Shown here: positions 25,508 through 34,419 of the stretch, piece by piece
Numbering within the stretch: the first letter of the stretch is position 1
How the letters are laid out: the number at the start of each line of letters is the position of its first letter
The notes under the pieces: model-generated
Told to the model about the DNA's origin: nothing
Seen by the model: only the letters and a program-made list of their open reading frames with translations
The model's database searches: none
Program-made: the position numbers and the translations under genes
Source of the DNA: Bacillus chungangensis
Lineage (GTDB): Bacteria > Bacillota > Bacilli > Bacillales > Bacillaceae_C
Reading direction: 5' to 3'
Length of the DNA: 64,000 nt
NCBI RefSeq assembly: GCF_030812995.1
Contig: NZ_JAUSTT010000015.1
Coordinates: forward strand, 1 to 64,000

Positions 25508-25906
25508 ATGGAAAAAATGATGCGAGTAGCAAAAACAATCGAAGTAGAAGGAAAAGAGTACGACGTCCGTAAGTTAACAAATGCGGACGTTTTTTCATGC
25601 TTATCGATGCTTGGAAAAATTGGTGCGGAGGCATTTGCTGATTTGAATGTGGAAGAACAGGACGACGTGAAGGAGGCAGGCTTCAACCTCTTTATGCGTT
25701 TAGTCGGATCAGAAAGCACTGAAAAGGAATTGAATAAATTTTTAGGATCATTAATCGGCGTAAGCGGAGATGCATTTCGGGAAATGCCGCCATATGTGAT
25801 GACCGAAATTATGGAAATGGTGCTGGAAGATGAAGGTATGAAGCGTTTTTTGGACAGTGGCAAGGCACTAACAGTGCTGATCAGCAACCTTCGCAAGAAA
25901 AAATAG
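25508..25906 (+). CDS. Tail assembly chaperone, gpG-like
   Basis: A 132-residue protein between the tube gene and the tape measure, the standard slot for the chaperone that coats the tape measure. ATG 25508 follows AAGGAG at eight bases. It starts KMMRVAKTIEVEGKEYDVRK and ends LISNLRKKK at a TAG directly after a run of six A residues. The -1 frame is open across the end and joins the next reading frame, so a longer gpGT-like product is predicted. Confidence 0.78.
   Translation: MEKMMRVAKTIEVEGKEYDVRKLTNADVFSCLSMLGKIGAEAFADLNVEEQDDVKEAGFNLFMRLVGSESTEKELNKFLGSLIGVSGDAFREMPPYVMTEIMEMVLEDEGMKRFLDSGKALTVLISNLRKKK
25898..25903 (+). promoter_or_regulatory. Probable -1 ribosomal frameshift site (A6 run before TAG)
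   Basis: Frame 0 reads AAG AAA AAA TAG; in the -1 frame the same bases read GAA AAA ATA GAA GAG GCT and stay open into the second chaperone frame. A-rich slippery runs at the end of gpG genes are the norm in tailed phages. The fused product would end at 26244. Confidence 0.7.
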
Positions 25907-26244
25907 AAGAGGCTATCTATTCGGCAATCGATGAAATCCAGATGCGTTACAGCTGGACAGATGAATACGTACTGAACTTGCCTTATGCTCGGACACTTCA
26001 ACTTACTGAAGTGATTTTGGCGAAAAAGTCACAAGCAGAAAAGCAAAAAGATATTCGCGCAGCGATGATTGCTTACTTAGTGAATCCTCCACAAGAGGAT
26101 ATGAATTTTGAACAATACTTGCATCATTTAGGGATTGGAGAGAAAAAAGTGGATGAATCCACCTTTTCTGATCCGACAACAAGAGAGGAAGCCGAATCAA
26201 TCGCAGCGAACATTAAAAAGCTTTTCGAAGGAGAGGTGAAGTAG
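25907..26244 (+). CDS. Tail assembly chaperone, gpT-like frameshift extension
   Basis: This frame continues from the A6 run as IEEAIYSAIDEIQMRYSWTD and runs to 26244. An ATG at 25942 exists but has no ribosome site, which supports expression as an extension of the upstream protein. The segment (YLVNPPQEDMNFEQYLHHLG, REEAESIAANIKKLFEGEVK) is helical. In lambda-like systems the T part binds the tube protein and the G part the tape measure. It ends three bases before the tape measure ATG. Confidence 0.72.
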
Positions 26245-26247
26245 CGT

Positions 26248-28674
26248 ATGTTTGGAGAAGTTTTTCAGCTGTTTGGAACCATTGCTATTAACACAAATGA
26301 AGCAATAAAGGACTTGGATCTCTTTTCTCAAAAATTGTCTCAAGTTGCGGCAAGCACCTCGATAGCGGGACTTAAAATAAGCGAATCGTTCCACCTTTCT
26401 GGAGAAACGATGCAGCAGACAGCAATGATTTCCAAACAATTGGAACAAGTGGGTGTATTAGCTGTTAAAACAAGTGCAGATTTTGATGACATGATGTCTA
26501 GTGTTGCAGCAACATCAAGCGTAATGACGACCAAATTAGTGACACTGCAATCATTCACCAGTGGAATAGGCGCATCTGCAGCAAATAGTACAGAAGAGGC
26601 AGCTGATGCGCTTGGTGTTTTAGAAATGTCCGGCATGGGAGCTGAACAAATGTTGGGAGAGCTTCCTAATATGTTTAACCGAACAGCAGCAGGCAGCACC
26701 GATCTTACGGGTACTGCTGAAGCGCTTTCTGATAGGATCCAAGTGATCGAATTGCAAGTGAAGCAGGCTGGTGAAACAGCTCATGAGCTTTCAACAGCAA
26801 TGATGAAGACGAATACAGTCTTGGAAACAATCGCGAAGACGTTCGTATATACAGCCAATATCGCGAGACAATTGAACATTCAATTGAAAGATGTCGTCGC
26901 AATGTCAGCAATGATGGCTGAAGCCGGCTTAAAGTGCCAGCAGGCTGGCATGGCAATGAATAATCATTTCAGAAGCTTAGCAGCTCCAACGTTAGAAGCA
27001 GCAGCTGCATTGAATGGGCTAAGTATAACCATCATCTCGGCAGAAGGCAGCATGAGCAGCATGCTTTCGACTATGTTGAAGTTGGCGAGTACTTCTCAAA
27101 GCTTTTCTACAGCTGCTGTATTCATGCAGAAAGAGGCAATCACTGGCAAAGAAGCGATGCTTGCATGGCTGATGATCGTAAAACTTGCTCCTAGCGAATT
27201 CATCAAGTTTTCCGCAGCACTTGCAGCAACTGCTATTTCTGTAAAGGCAGATGCTGACCAAGTAAATAACGGTGTAAATGATGCTTTTACCCGTATGACA
27301 GCTGTATTAAACGATGTAAAGCAAGAGATAGATCAAGTTTCAAATCCAATAAAGGATGTTGCGTTTGAGGTAGTAGCCTATTTAGCGAGGGCATTTTCCA
27401 ACCTTGACAGTGAAACGAAAAATGTCATTCTCACAATTGGTGTTTTTGCAAATGACATCATTCAAACGATCTTTGCTTTAGATTCATTTATAGATAAAGT
27501 GAATCAGCTGCTCGATTTTCCAGAAAAAGTAATGAAATTGGTAACTCGATTGTCAAGTGTGACAGGGATACTTGGAAAAGTAGGCGGCGCTATTGCCAAC
27601 CTTGCTGGATTGTTAACGAATCCTTGGGTCATTGGTATTGCATTAATCGTTAGTTTAATTATTGGCTTAGTTTATATAATCGTTACTAATTGGGACGCGA
27701 TAAAAGAAGTAACAGAACGAGTTTTTTCAGCTATAGGTGCGTTTCTTTCGAACATATGGGTAAACATCAAAGAATTTATTCTCACAACAGTCGCTAGCAT
27801 TGTAGAAGATTTAGTGAGCGGAATGGTACGAATACAAACGACCGTTTCTACTGCAATGAATGCAGTTTATAAGATCATATCAAAGACCTGGAACAATGTG
27901 TTGAAGACGATAAACAAAGTATTAAAGGCTATTCCAACTGCCATATCAAAACAAATGTCCAAAGCGGTAGTATCATTATCAAAATTTGGTACAAAATTTG
28001 CCTCGATTGGTAAACACATTATCAACGGATTGATTAATGGAATGAAATCTAAGATGAAAAGTGTAATGAATACCGTTTCCAATATAGGTGGAAACATAAA
28101 ACGAGAATTTAAGAAACTTTTTAAAATTAAATCTCCTTCAAAGGTCTTCTTTGAATATGGCCAATTCATTGGCGAAGGGTTAGAAATAGGAATGCAACAG
28201 TACTTGCCTAAAATCGAAAATGCAACGAAAGCGATGGCAAACAAAGTGAAAGATGGCTTTGATGCAATCGGGCAATTAGGACTTACCGTTTCTGGAGATG
28301 CTGTCGTGGAAGATGGAAGAGAGCCTCTCAGTGAGAATATAATGGGTCAAGGCATCGCAAAAATAGCCGGCAAAATAAAGGAAAGCCTTAGTATGTTAAA
28401 CCATTTAGGGCTCTCTATTTCAAGAATGCCAAGCAGCGAAATGGCTTTTGCTTCACATGCAAATTTAAGAATAGAAAGACAACCACATTTTTTACAGCAG
28501 GTGCAAAACAGCACATATAACCAAGAAACTAGTAAGTCGGTTGTAATTGAAAATGCGAATTTCGAGGTAAACATTGATAAATTAGAAAACGCTGAGGATT
28601 TTTATAAATTTCGTCGAACTTTACAAACAGTTGTTGCTGATGATTTATTCGGAGAGGCGGTTAGGAAATTGTAG
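26248..28674 (+). CDS. Tail tape measure protein
   Basis: An 808-residue protein that sets tail length. Residues 1-350 hold the phage-related minor tail region (SADFDDMMSSVAATSSVMTT, GMGAEQMLGELPNMFN, AAMSAMM-type helices). Hydrophobic stretches near 450-490 (NPWVIGIALIVSLIIGLVYI) are the usual membrane-inserting segments. The C-terminal third (KMKSVMNTVSNIGGNIKREF, KIKSPSKVFFEYGQFIGEGL) has the SPSK..G..I.EGL motif frequent in Gram-positive tape measures. By the common rule of about 0.15 nm per residue the tail would be near 120 nm (inference). No lytic domain is visible. Confidence 0.9.
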   Translation: MFGEVFQLFGTIAINTNEAIKDLDLFSQKLSQVAASTSIAGLKISESFHLSGETMQQTAMISKQLEQVGVLAVKTSADFDDMMSSVAATSSVMTTKLVTLQSFTSGIGASAANSTEEAADALGVLEMSGMGAEQMLGELPNMFNRTAAGSTDLTGTAEALSDRIQVIELQVKQAGETAHELSTAMMKTNTVLETIAKTFVYTANIARQLNIQLKDVVAMSAMMAEAGLKCQQAGMAMNNHFRSLAAPTLEAAAALNGLSITIISAEGSMSSMLSTMLKLASTSQSFSTAAVFMQKEAITGKEAMLAWLMIVKLAPSEFIKFSAALAATAISVKADADQVNNGVNDAFTRMTAVLNDVKQEIDQVSNPIKDVAFEVVAYLARAFSNLDSETKNVILTIGVFANDIIQTIFALDSFIDKVNQLLDFPEKVMKLVTRLSSVTGILGKVGGAIANLAGLLTNPWVIGIALIVSLIIGLVYIIVTNWDAIKEVTERVFSAIGAFLSNIWVNIKEFILTTVASIVEDLVSGMVRIQTTVSTAMNAVYKIISKTWNNVLKTINKVLKAIPTAISKQMSKAVVSLSKFGTKFASIGKHIINGLINGMKSKMKSVMNTVSNIGGNIKREFKKLFKIKSPSKVFFEYGQFIGEGLEIGMQQYLPKIENATKAMANKVKDGFDAIGQLGLTVSGDAVVEDGREPLSENIMGQGIAKIAGKIKESLSMLNHLGLSISRMPSSEMAFASHANLRIERQPHFLQQVQNSTYNQETSKSVVIENANFEVNIDKLENAEDFYKFRRTLQTVVADDLFGEAVRKL

Positions 28675-28685
28675 AGGTGAGTCTG

Positions 28686-29375
28686 ATGTTAAATAAACAA
28701 TATCAATTTAGGCAGTTATATAGAAGGTTCGTAAATTTTGTTGATGAACCAGAAGTGATTGAGTTTCCAAAAAAGCATGAGGCTACCTACCACCATGTTT
28801 ACCCTGGGTGGCTTGCTTTTGATTTTTTTTGCAATGTTGAGATGAATCCTGACGGTGCGTTGCCAAAGGCCAATTTGCTATTTAAAATTGATGGTGTTGA
28901 AAAAATGCGCTGGAGAGCAGATTGGCCATGGACTCGATACTATCATTATGTTGATAGCGGTGCACATACCTATACGTTTGAAACGGAAGGATATAAAAAA
29001 GGTGATGTTGCGAAAATTCGTCATATCAATGCTACAGAATTTCATCTATGTAGTGAAATAGCGATGATTGAACAGGCCACAATGCCTAAAGGATTGCAGA
29101 CTGTCAACTCTATTCCAGTTTTAAATGGGTATGACCGTTACCAATCTTCTAGTATTCGAGGATGTGAGCAAGAATTTACTTGTATAATAAAAGAGACAAA
29201 AAATTGGCAACACTTTATGGACAAAATCTTGAATTACTATATTTTAAAAAGCAACGAAGGTCTATATGGAGGAATAATAAAAACCGATGATGTGCAAACG
29301 ATAAAAAAAGGACACGATTTGTATTTGGTGAAATGTACATTTTTGTCTGATTCTAAGGCAGGTGTAGGGCATTGA
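28686..29375 (+). CDS. Distal tail (Dit)-like protein
   Basis: A 229-residue protein directly after the tape measure, where the distal tail protein is expected. ATG 28686 follows GAGGTG at good spacing; GTG 28677 is too close to it. The sequence is aromatic and beta-rich (YHHVYPGWLAFDFFCNVEMN, WPWTRYYHYVDSGAHTYTFE). No confident family match; assignment is from position and size. The stop overlaps the next TTG start. Confidence 0.55.
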   Translation: MLNKQYQFRQLYRRFVNFVDEPEVIEFPKKHEATYHHVYPGWLAFDFFCNVEMNPDGALPKANLLFKIDGVEKMRWRADWPWTRYYHYVDSGAHTYTFETEGYKKGDVAKIRHINATEFHLCSEIAMIEQATMPKGLQTVNSIPVLNGYDRYQSSSIRGCEQEFTCIIKETKNWQHFMDKILNYYILKSNEGLYGGIIKTDDVQTIKKGHDLYLVKCTFLSDSKAGVGH

Positions 29376-30592
29376 GGCCAATAAACCACCAGCTCCTTCA
29401 GTTTCTATCGATGAGGCATCAAGTTGCAGAGCGTGAGCCGAGTGCCAGTGTTTTTATCATAAATCCCAATAGTGGAGAACGAATGAGAGTTGATCGCGTT
29501 TTTTCTGTTGATCTTGACCGAGATGCCGAAGCGCGGGCTATGAGCTTTCGTTTTTCAGCTGACAACACATCGGGGTGGCTTTCTCCTGATTACGATCCTA
29601 AAAAGCTTGATGATGCAGTTATTAATAAGATATTTAATCGTGGGAATCCGTGGGGAAATCCTTGGGCTAGTATGAATGGGAAAAAGATATTCTGGCCTAA
29701 CACGAAAGTAGAAATACACTTAGGTTATGGGGATGAGCAGTTGCCGCAATTAGTTGGGTATATCGATGACATTCAAATAAATGCTGAATCTGCAACTATT
29801 TCAGTACAAGGAAGGTCATTATATAAACGCATCATTGAAGGAACTGCTCCTGAAGAGATTACGTACAAGGATCATTATGCTGAGGAAATCATTGTGGATC
29901 TACATAAGCGAGCTGGGGTTCCTATTACTGCCGATCAAATTTTGCTGCCGACTGGCGAACGATATAAAATCAAAGAATTTAAAATTGAACGAGCAGAAGC
30001 ATGGGAAAGTGCAGTTAGTAAACTGCTAGAGGGGACATATTCGTATATCAAAACGGGTTATGACGGTTCAAGCATTCTAAAACAAATTCCACAATATGAC
30101 CAAGTTGTGGACAAAGCAGTTCATATTTTAGATGAGGCACACAATCTTACGAAACTAGGGTATAAAATCACGGACTACGATATTTACAACAGATTAACTT
30201 TTAAAATTGAAGAAGAAGTTGAAACTGAAGAGGTTGACAAACAGGAAAACGAGGACAAGACAACAAAAATCACTCGCTATGAGTCTTTTGATAATCAAAC
30301 GTTTAGAGATGTATTTTGCGGAGGCCAGGTTCGAGAAGATATTATAAACATTCCCTGGGCTGATACTTTTGCAAAGCGTGAGTTAGCAGCAAAAGCTTTA
30401 TTTAGAAAGTTTCGCCAGCGTTATCGAACAATGTCTGTCTCTGCAGTAGGACATCCTGCACTAGAAATTTATGATTTGTGCGGTGTTCGGGATCATATTT
30501 CGACTGCGAGTCAACGCTACTACATTAAAGCAATAAGAACTACTTTTTCAGAGCAAGGTTACTTTGATTTGATAGAATTAGAGTTTCCGTAA
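29372..30592 (+). CDS. Tail hub / XkdQ-like baseplate protein
   Basis: A 406-residue protein starting at TTG 29372, overlapping the previous stop. Residues about 20-210 resemble gp27/gpD-type hub domains (SVFIINPNSGERMRVDRVFS, VEIHLGYGDEQLPQLVGYID, SATISVQGRSLYKRIIEG). Similar regions in XkdQ and gpD form the trimeric hub at the tail tip. The end (YYIKAIRTTFSEQGYFDLIE) is the last beta layer of such proteins. It is followed by small accessory proteins and adhesion proteins. Confidence 0.7.
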   Translation: MRPINHQLLQFLSMRHQVAEREPSASVFIINPNSGERMRVDRVFSVDLDRDAEARAMSFRFSADNTSGWLSPDYDPKKLDDAVINKIFNRGNPWGNPWASMNGKKIFWPNTKVEIHLGYGDEQLPQLVGYIDDIQINAESATISVQGRSLYKRIIEGTAPEEITYKDHYAEEIIVDLHKRAGVPITADQILLPTGERYKIKEFKIERAEAWESAVSKLLEGTYSYIKTGYDGSSILKQIPQYDQVVDKAVHILDEAHNLTKLGYKITDYDIYNRLTFKIEEEVETEEVDKQENEDKTTKITRYESFDNQTFRDVFCGGQVREDIINIPWADTFAKRELAAKALFRKFRQRYRTMSVSAVGHPALEIYDLCGVRDHISTASQRYYIKAIRTTFSEQGYFDLIELEFP

Positions 30593-30604
30593 AGGAGCGA
30601 TTGC

Positions 30605-31036
30605 ATGATGATTCCTGAGAGTAGGAATTTATACGACCCTATTGTGTATATTTTGAAGCGGTTAAATAAAGAGACAATTGGAAGTGGAAGCAAAGACAAT
30701 AGTGGAAACTCAGATTCTTGCTGTACATGCTTAGATGTTGATGTTGATCATTTAACACCTGAATGGAAAAGAAATCGAATAACAAAGCTGACAGGTATAA
30801 AAGATGGGAAGATCTTATATGAAGTGATGTTTCAATACGGAAAAAATAGATTAATCGAGAAAATCACTTCTATATGTGCAACTGGATACAAAGAGATTGT
30901 TACTTTTGAATATCAAAGGTATAAAATCATCAATATACATGTTGAATCGAATGGCGTTAACTCAAAGTTAGATGTCATGAGTAAAAATCATGCTAGAGAA
31001 AGATCAATAAATACGATTCATATGATCGACGCGTAG
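30605..31036 (+). CDS. Small tail-tip protein, unknown function
   Basis: A 143-residue protein with a good ribosome site (AAAGGAGCG). It has a Ser/Gly/Asn-rich linker with a CCTC cluster near residues 38-42 (SDSCCTCLDVDV), which could bind metal, and a beta-rich C-terminal half (ILYEVMFQYGKNRLIEKITS). No family was recognised. It sits between the hub and adhesion genes in the same operon. Confidence 0.6.
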   Translation: MMIPESRNLYDPIVYILKRLNKETIGSGSKDNSGNSDSCCTCLDVDVDHLTPEWKRNRITKLTGIKDGKILYEVMFQYGKNRLIEKITSICATGYKEIVTFEYQRYKIINIHVESNGVNSKLDVMSKNHARERSINTIHMIDA

Positions 31037-31048
31037 GAGATGACAATT

Positions 31049-31435
31049 TTGGGGAGATTTAACTCTACTTATATGGTTGATGGCAGGTTGCAATATCCGT
31101 TTTTTCCATCAATGCCGGTTCCTTATATTAAAGGAAATAGATTTGAGGTTTCAAATGAAGGGGAGGCAATCAGCGATTCTTATATGATGCCGTTTGATGC
31201 TGAATTGACGGGCATCGCAGTAGCTTGCAACAAGTACAATGATGAAGACTATTGGAGTCTCAAAGTTAACGATGAGCTCATTTTAGAAACTATTTACACC
31301 AAGGAACTTCCTGAAGGTGTTTTTTTTATGGCTGTTATTCCTGTTAGTAGAGGTGCAGAAATTAAATTTATTTTTAACAATAAAAGTGGTATATCCAAAA
31401 GTGTTTGGTATAACTTACAATTTTTAAGAGATTAG
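31049..31435 (+). CDS. Small beta-rich tail protein, unknown function
   Basis: A 128-residue protein. The TTG at 31049 is preferred because TAGGAG ends directly against the ATG at 31040, leaving no spacing for that codon. The sequence is beta-rich (NRFEVSNEGEAISDSYMMPF, GVFFMAVIPVSRGAEIKFIF), like a small carbohydrate-binding or decoration domain. No family was recognised. Confidence 0.6.
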   Translation: MGRFNSTYMVDGRLQYPFFPSMPVPYIKGNRFEVSNEGEAISDSYMMPFDAELTGIAVACNKYNDEDYWSLKVNDELILETIYTKELPEGVFFMAVIPVSRGAEIKFIFNNKSGISKSVWYNLQFLRD

Positions 31436-31446
31436 GAGGTCAAAAC

Positions 31447-32883
31447 ATGCCTTACATCAGAGGAGTTTGGACAGAAGGAAGCTTATTGGAAGATGTTGAA
31501 AAAACCATCTCTGAATATGGCTGGAAGAAGGAATTAACATTTAAAAAGGCAGTGATTGCTTTAGATTGGTTTCAACCGCGCCCTTGTCCGAATCCCAGCA
31601 CTAGTGCAATAAATGCATATCATCATCAACCGATCGCGATTGAAGTCGCTACCCATGCGATCTTCAAATCGCCCTATGGGATGTACTACGGCTTAGCTCG
31701 CTGTGCGGGTTTTTCAATAAAAAGACCTGAAATACCTGCAGAGCTGCTTGATGCAGAAGGTCCGTTAGAAGGTTTTGCCCCATGGATATCAAAAATTGCT
31801 AAAGGCAGGGAACGATATTCACAGATTATTATGTATATGGCAGAGAAATTGCCAAGCATTGCAGATAACGACGCGATTTCAATTGTTTGGGACAATGATT
31901 TACGGCGTGCTGCCCTTGATATTGAAGTGATAGAAACGAGAGTTCAATCTTTGCCTGTTTCATCTAATGGATGCCCTGCTCAAAAGGAAGTGAAGATTGT
32001 TGAATCCGATCCAACAGTCTATCAATCACCATTCACTATTGTGAATACTAGAGTACCTACATTAGAAAAAGTGAGTGACAAATACCAAATTGAAACGGAA
32101 TTTGACGGAAAAGGCACCGTTTATGAAGCGAATTGGTGGCCGGATAGCCAGATTCGATACGAAGGATGGATTGATTCAGAAGATGGATTTATCTTAGTAG
32201 CGCAAGCTGATCCTGCAAGTGCGTATGATAAGAATAATGTCCCTTCGTTTCCCTGGTATTGGGGGAAAATTACTCCATTTGATGAAAATGATAAAGGCAC
32301 GTCAGCAATGTTCGCTGGGACTGCAATCAATACCGAATCTGAGAACTTCGATTATAACAGTACAACGAGACTTCGCCAACAAAGCGACCTATCAATGATG
32401 CCGCTTAAAAAGGGGTATCAGCATTATCCAGGAAATGGTATTGACTCCATCACTGTTCATAAGACAAAATTCGGTTCTAAGTATCAAGCTCATTACTTCT
32501 CGTGGAGTGCAGATCCGAATAGTATGCCACCCGTTCGTGACAACAAAGGCAGAACGTATCCTGATGCATATAACCAATTTAATACGAGTCCATTCAATTA
32601 TCAGCACAATCCATCAAGATATAGCAATAAAGTTCATTCAACAGTTCCTTACGTTATGCATCCAGAGGAAGGCCCACGGGGTTATTTAGAAAAGTCCATT
32701 TTAATGAACAGCCTTTCACTCAGAAATGGAACGAAATTGAGAAATAGAATTCAAACTTGTCCAGACCTATTTGATGTTTACCGCTTTATTCTACCTACTG
32801 CGGTTTCACCGATAACGAAGCGTCCTGGTACAGCGTATAGACCAGCTGGTTTAGGAATTATGATGGAAGAAGGTGTGGAATAA
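31447..32883 (+). CDS. Large tail/adhesion protein, paralogue of the next gene
   Basis: A 478-residue protein with a clear ATG after GGAGGTC. It has no signal peptide. Its C-terminal half (GSKYQAHYFSWSADPNSMPP followed by a Pro/Tyr-rich stretch and MHPEEGPRGYLEKSILMNSL) lines up with the middle of the following protein (GGIYYQRHYFSFITHD ... ITHPNDGKVGLVDDVYATHV), so the two appear to be diverged copies. The context indicates a virion tail-tip component. Function is otherwise unknown. Confidence 0.65.
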   Translation: MPYIRGVWTEGSLLEDVEKTISEYGWKKELTFKKAVIALDWFQPRPCPNPSTSAINAYHHQPIAIEVATHAIFKSPYGMYYGLARCAGFSIKRPEIPAELLDAEGPLEGFAPWISKIAKGRERYSQIIMYMAEKLPSIADNDAISIVWDNDLRRAALDIEVIETRVQSLPVSSNGCPAQKEVKIVESDPTVYQSPFTIVNTRVPTLEKVSDKYQIETEFDGKGTVYEANWWPDSQIRYEGWIDSEDGFILVAQADPASAYDKNNVPSFPWYWGKITPFDENDKGTSAMFAGTAINTESENFDYNSTTRLRQQSDLSMMPLKKGYQHYPGNGIDSITVHKTKFGSKYQAHYFSWSADPNSMPPVRDNKGRTYPDAYNQFNTSPFNYQHNPSRYSNKVHSTVPYVMHPEEGPRGYLEKSILMNSLSLRNGTKLRNRIQTCPDLFDVYRFILPTAVSPITKRPGTAYRPAGLGIMMEEGVE

Positions 32884-34400
32884 TGGCATGGTACGATAGG
32901 GAAATCCCTGCTGTCCTGATGGGGGAAGACTTAGGCAGTCAGCTAGAGAAGAACGGATGGAATCTGAGGCTTAAACAGCGCTTGCATAACGGGAAAAACT
33001 ATGCAGAAGTTAGATTATTTGAATCACAAGGGTCAGATGATGAAATACGTAAACTTGGATTAGTAATTGGCTATAACAAAGACAATCGGCAATATGGAGA
33101 TCATCAAATGATCCCAAGAGATTCTCCACTTGGAAAAATTGGCGTAGGGGATGGAGAAAAAACTGTATTTAAAATACCGATCTACCCTGTAGATACAACT
33201 TTCTTTGATTTGTTCCTAGATACAGTGCACTTAACAGAAAATGACTACACCATTGATGCGGAGAAAGGGATTATCACGTTTAACAATCCTGTTCCTGCGA
33301 GTACAGTTATTACGGCTGATTATAAGGCAGCAGATAACGCAATCGAACCAGGCGTAAGCATGACCGTTTTTACTTATCATTTCCTTGCCCCTGTTGACAG
33401 TCCTGTTGATGAAGCATTTGGTAGACTAATCGACGTTCAGACAGCAAAATCATTCGATGGTGATTCTCCAACATCGATGATGGATGCAGTCTTTGATCAT
33501 TATACATTTATGATGCCATCGCCGCCGACAGTTATATCACTGCTAGCAAACAAAGCTGATATGGGACGAGCTTATAAACGTGATTCTTTATTCAAGCATT
33601 GGGGGAACATGAATCGTGACCGAGTCATTTTGTTCGCTCGGATTGATGGAGGTGCAAATGCAGATAAAGCTTTCTTTGCGCCATTTTATTTCGGTCGATT
33701 GTGGTTATTCGGCGGCGATCATAAACCAATGAGGAATACAGCTATTTTTGGGGGCTGTTCGTCACAAGATGAAATTAAAGCAAAAACATTAGGCAAATCA
33801 AATCTTGATTATGGTGAACATACTACAAATGGGAATAGCGGTGTTCAGTTGCATCAATCAATTGGCGGCATCTATTATCAGAGACATTATTTCTCATTCA
33901 TTACTCATGATATTAGCGCTGAAACTGCTAATGGAGATGCTTCATACAATCCATCAGCATATACTGACAGTTACCACTTATCCAGACTAGCGATCACTCA
34001 TCCAAACGACGGCAAGGTTGGGCTGGTGGATGATGTGTATGCAACTCACGTAAAGTCACTCAGCCAGTTTGATGAATTGACAGTGGAAGAAGAGGTAAAG
34101 CTTGAGTTTATTGGAACAGGGACTGGATCACGACGAGTGTTCCATACACCGCATCGGCCGAAAACTGATTTTAACTTAACAGTCGGATGTCAACAAGTGA
34201 CCAAATATGTTTTTAACCTTGAGACGAAGGCAATCACGATGGACACTCCACCTGAATCAGGAGATGAAGTTGTGGCCTCTTATGGGTTTAGTCAAATGTA
34301 CCAGTTCCATGCACCGACTACTCCGATAACACCATTTTTACTAAGTAATTTGACACCATATCATCCTTCTGGAATTGCGATTCTAAAAAAGGTTAACTAA
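32883..34400 (+). CDS. Large tail/adhesion protein with two GDG beta-domains
   Basis: A 505-residue protein whose ATG overlaps the previous stop (TAATG). Two copies of a beta-domain are visible: residues about 88-160 (GVGDGEKTVFKIPIYPVDTT, TIDAEKGIITFNNPVPASTV) and residues about 408-475 (GTGTGSRRVFHTPHRPKTDF, TKAITMDTPPESGDEVVASY). Such repeats are common in phage structural proteins that stack around the tail tip. The central part is related to the preceding gene. It is probably a virion surface protein; the receptor is not predictable. Confidence 0.65.
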   Translation: MAWYDREIPAVLMGEDLGSQLEKNGWNLRLKQRLHNGKNYAEVRLFESQGSDDEIRKLGLVIGYNKDNRQYGDHQMIPRDSPLGKIGVGDGEKTVFKIPIYPVDTTFFDLFLDTVHLTENDYTIDAEKGIITFNNPVPASTVITADYKAADNAIEPGVSMTVFTYHFLAPVDSPVDEAFGRLIDVQTAKSFDGDSPTSMMDAVFDHYTFMMPSPPTVISLLANKADMGRAYKRDSLFKHWGNMNRDRVILFARIDGGANADKAFFAPFYFGRLWLFGGDHKPMRNTAIFGGCSSQDEIKAKTLGKSNLDYGEHTTNGNSGVQLHQSIGGIYYQRHYFSFITHDISAETANGDASYNPSAYTDSYHLSRLAITHPNDGKVGLVDDVYATHVKSLSQFDELTVEEEVKLEFIGTGTGSRRVFHTPHRPKTDFNLTVGCQQVTKYVFNLETKAITMDTPPESGDEVVASYGFSQMYQFHAPTTPITPFLLSNLTPYHPSGIAILKKVN

Positions 34401-34419
34401 GTTGATAGGGGTGGCGAAA

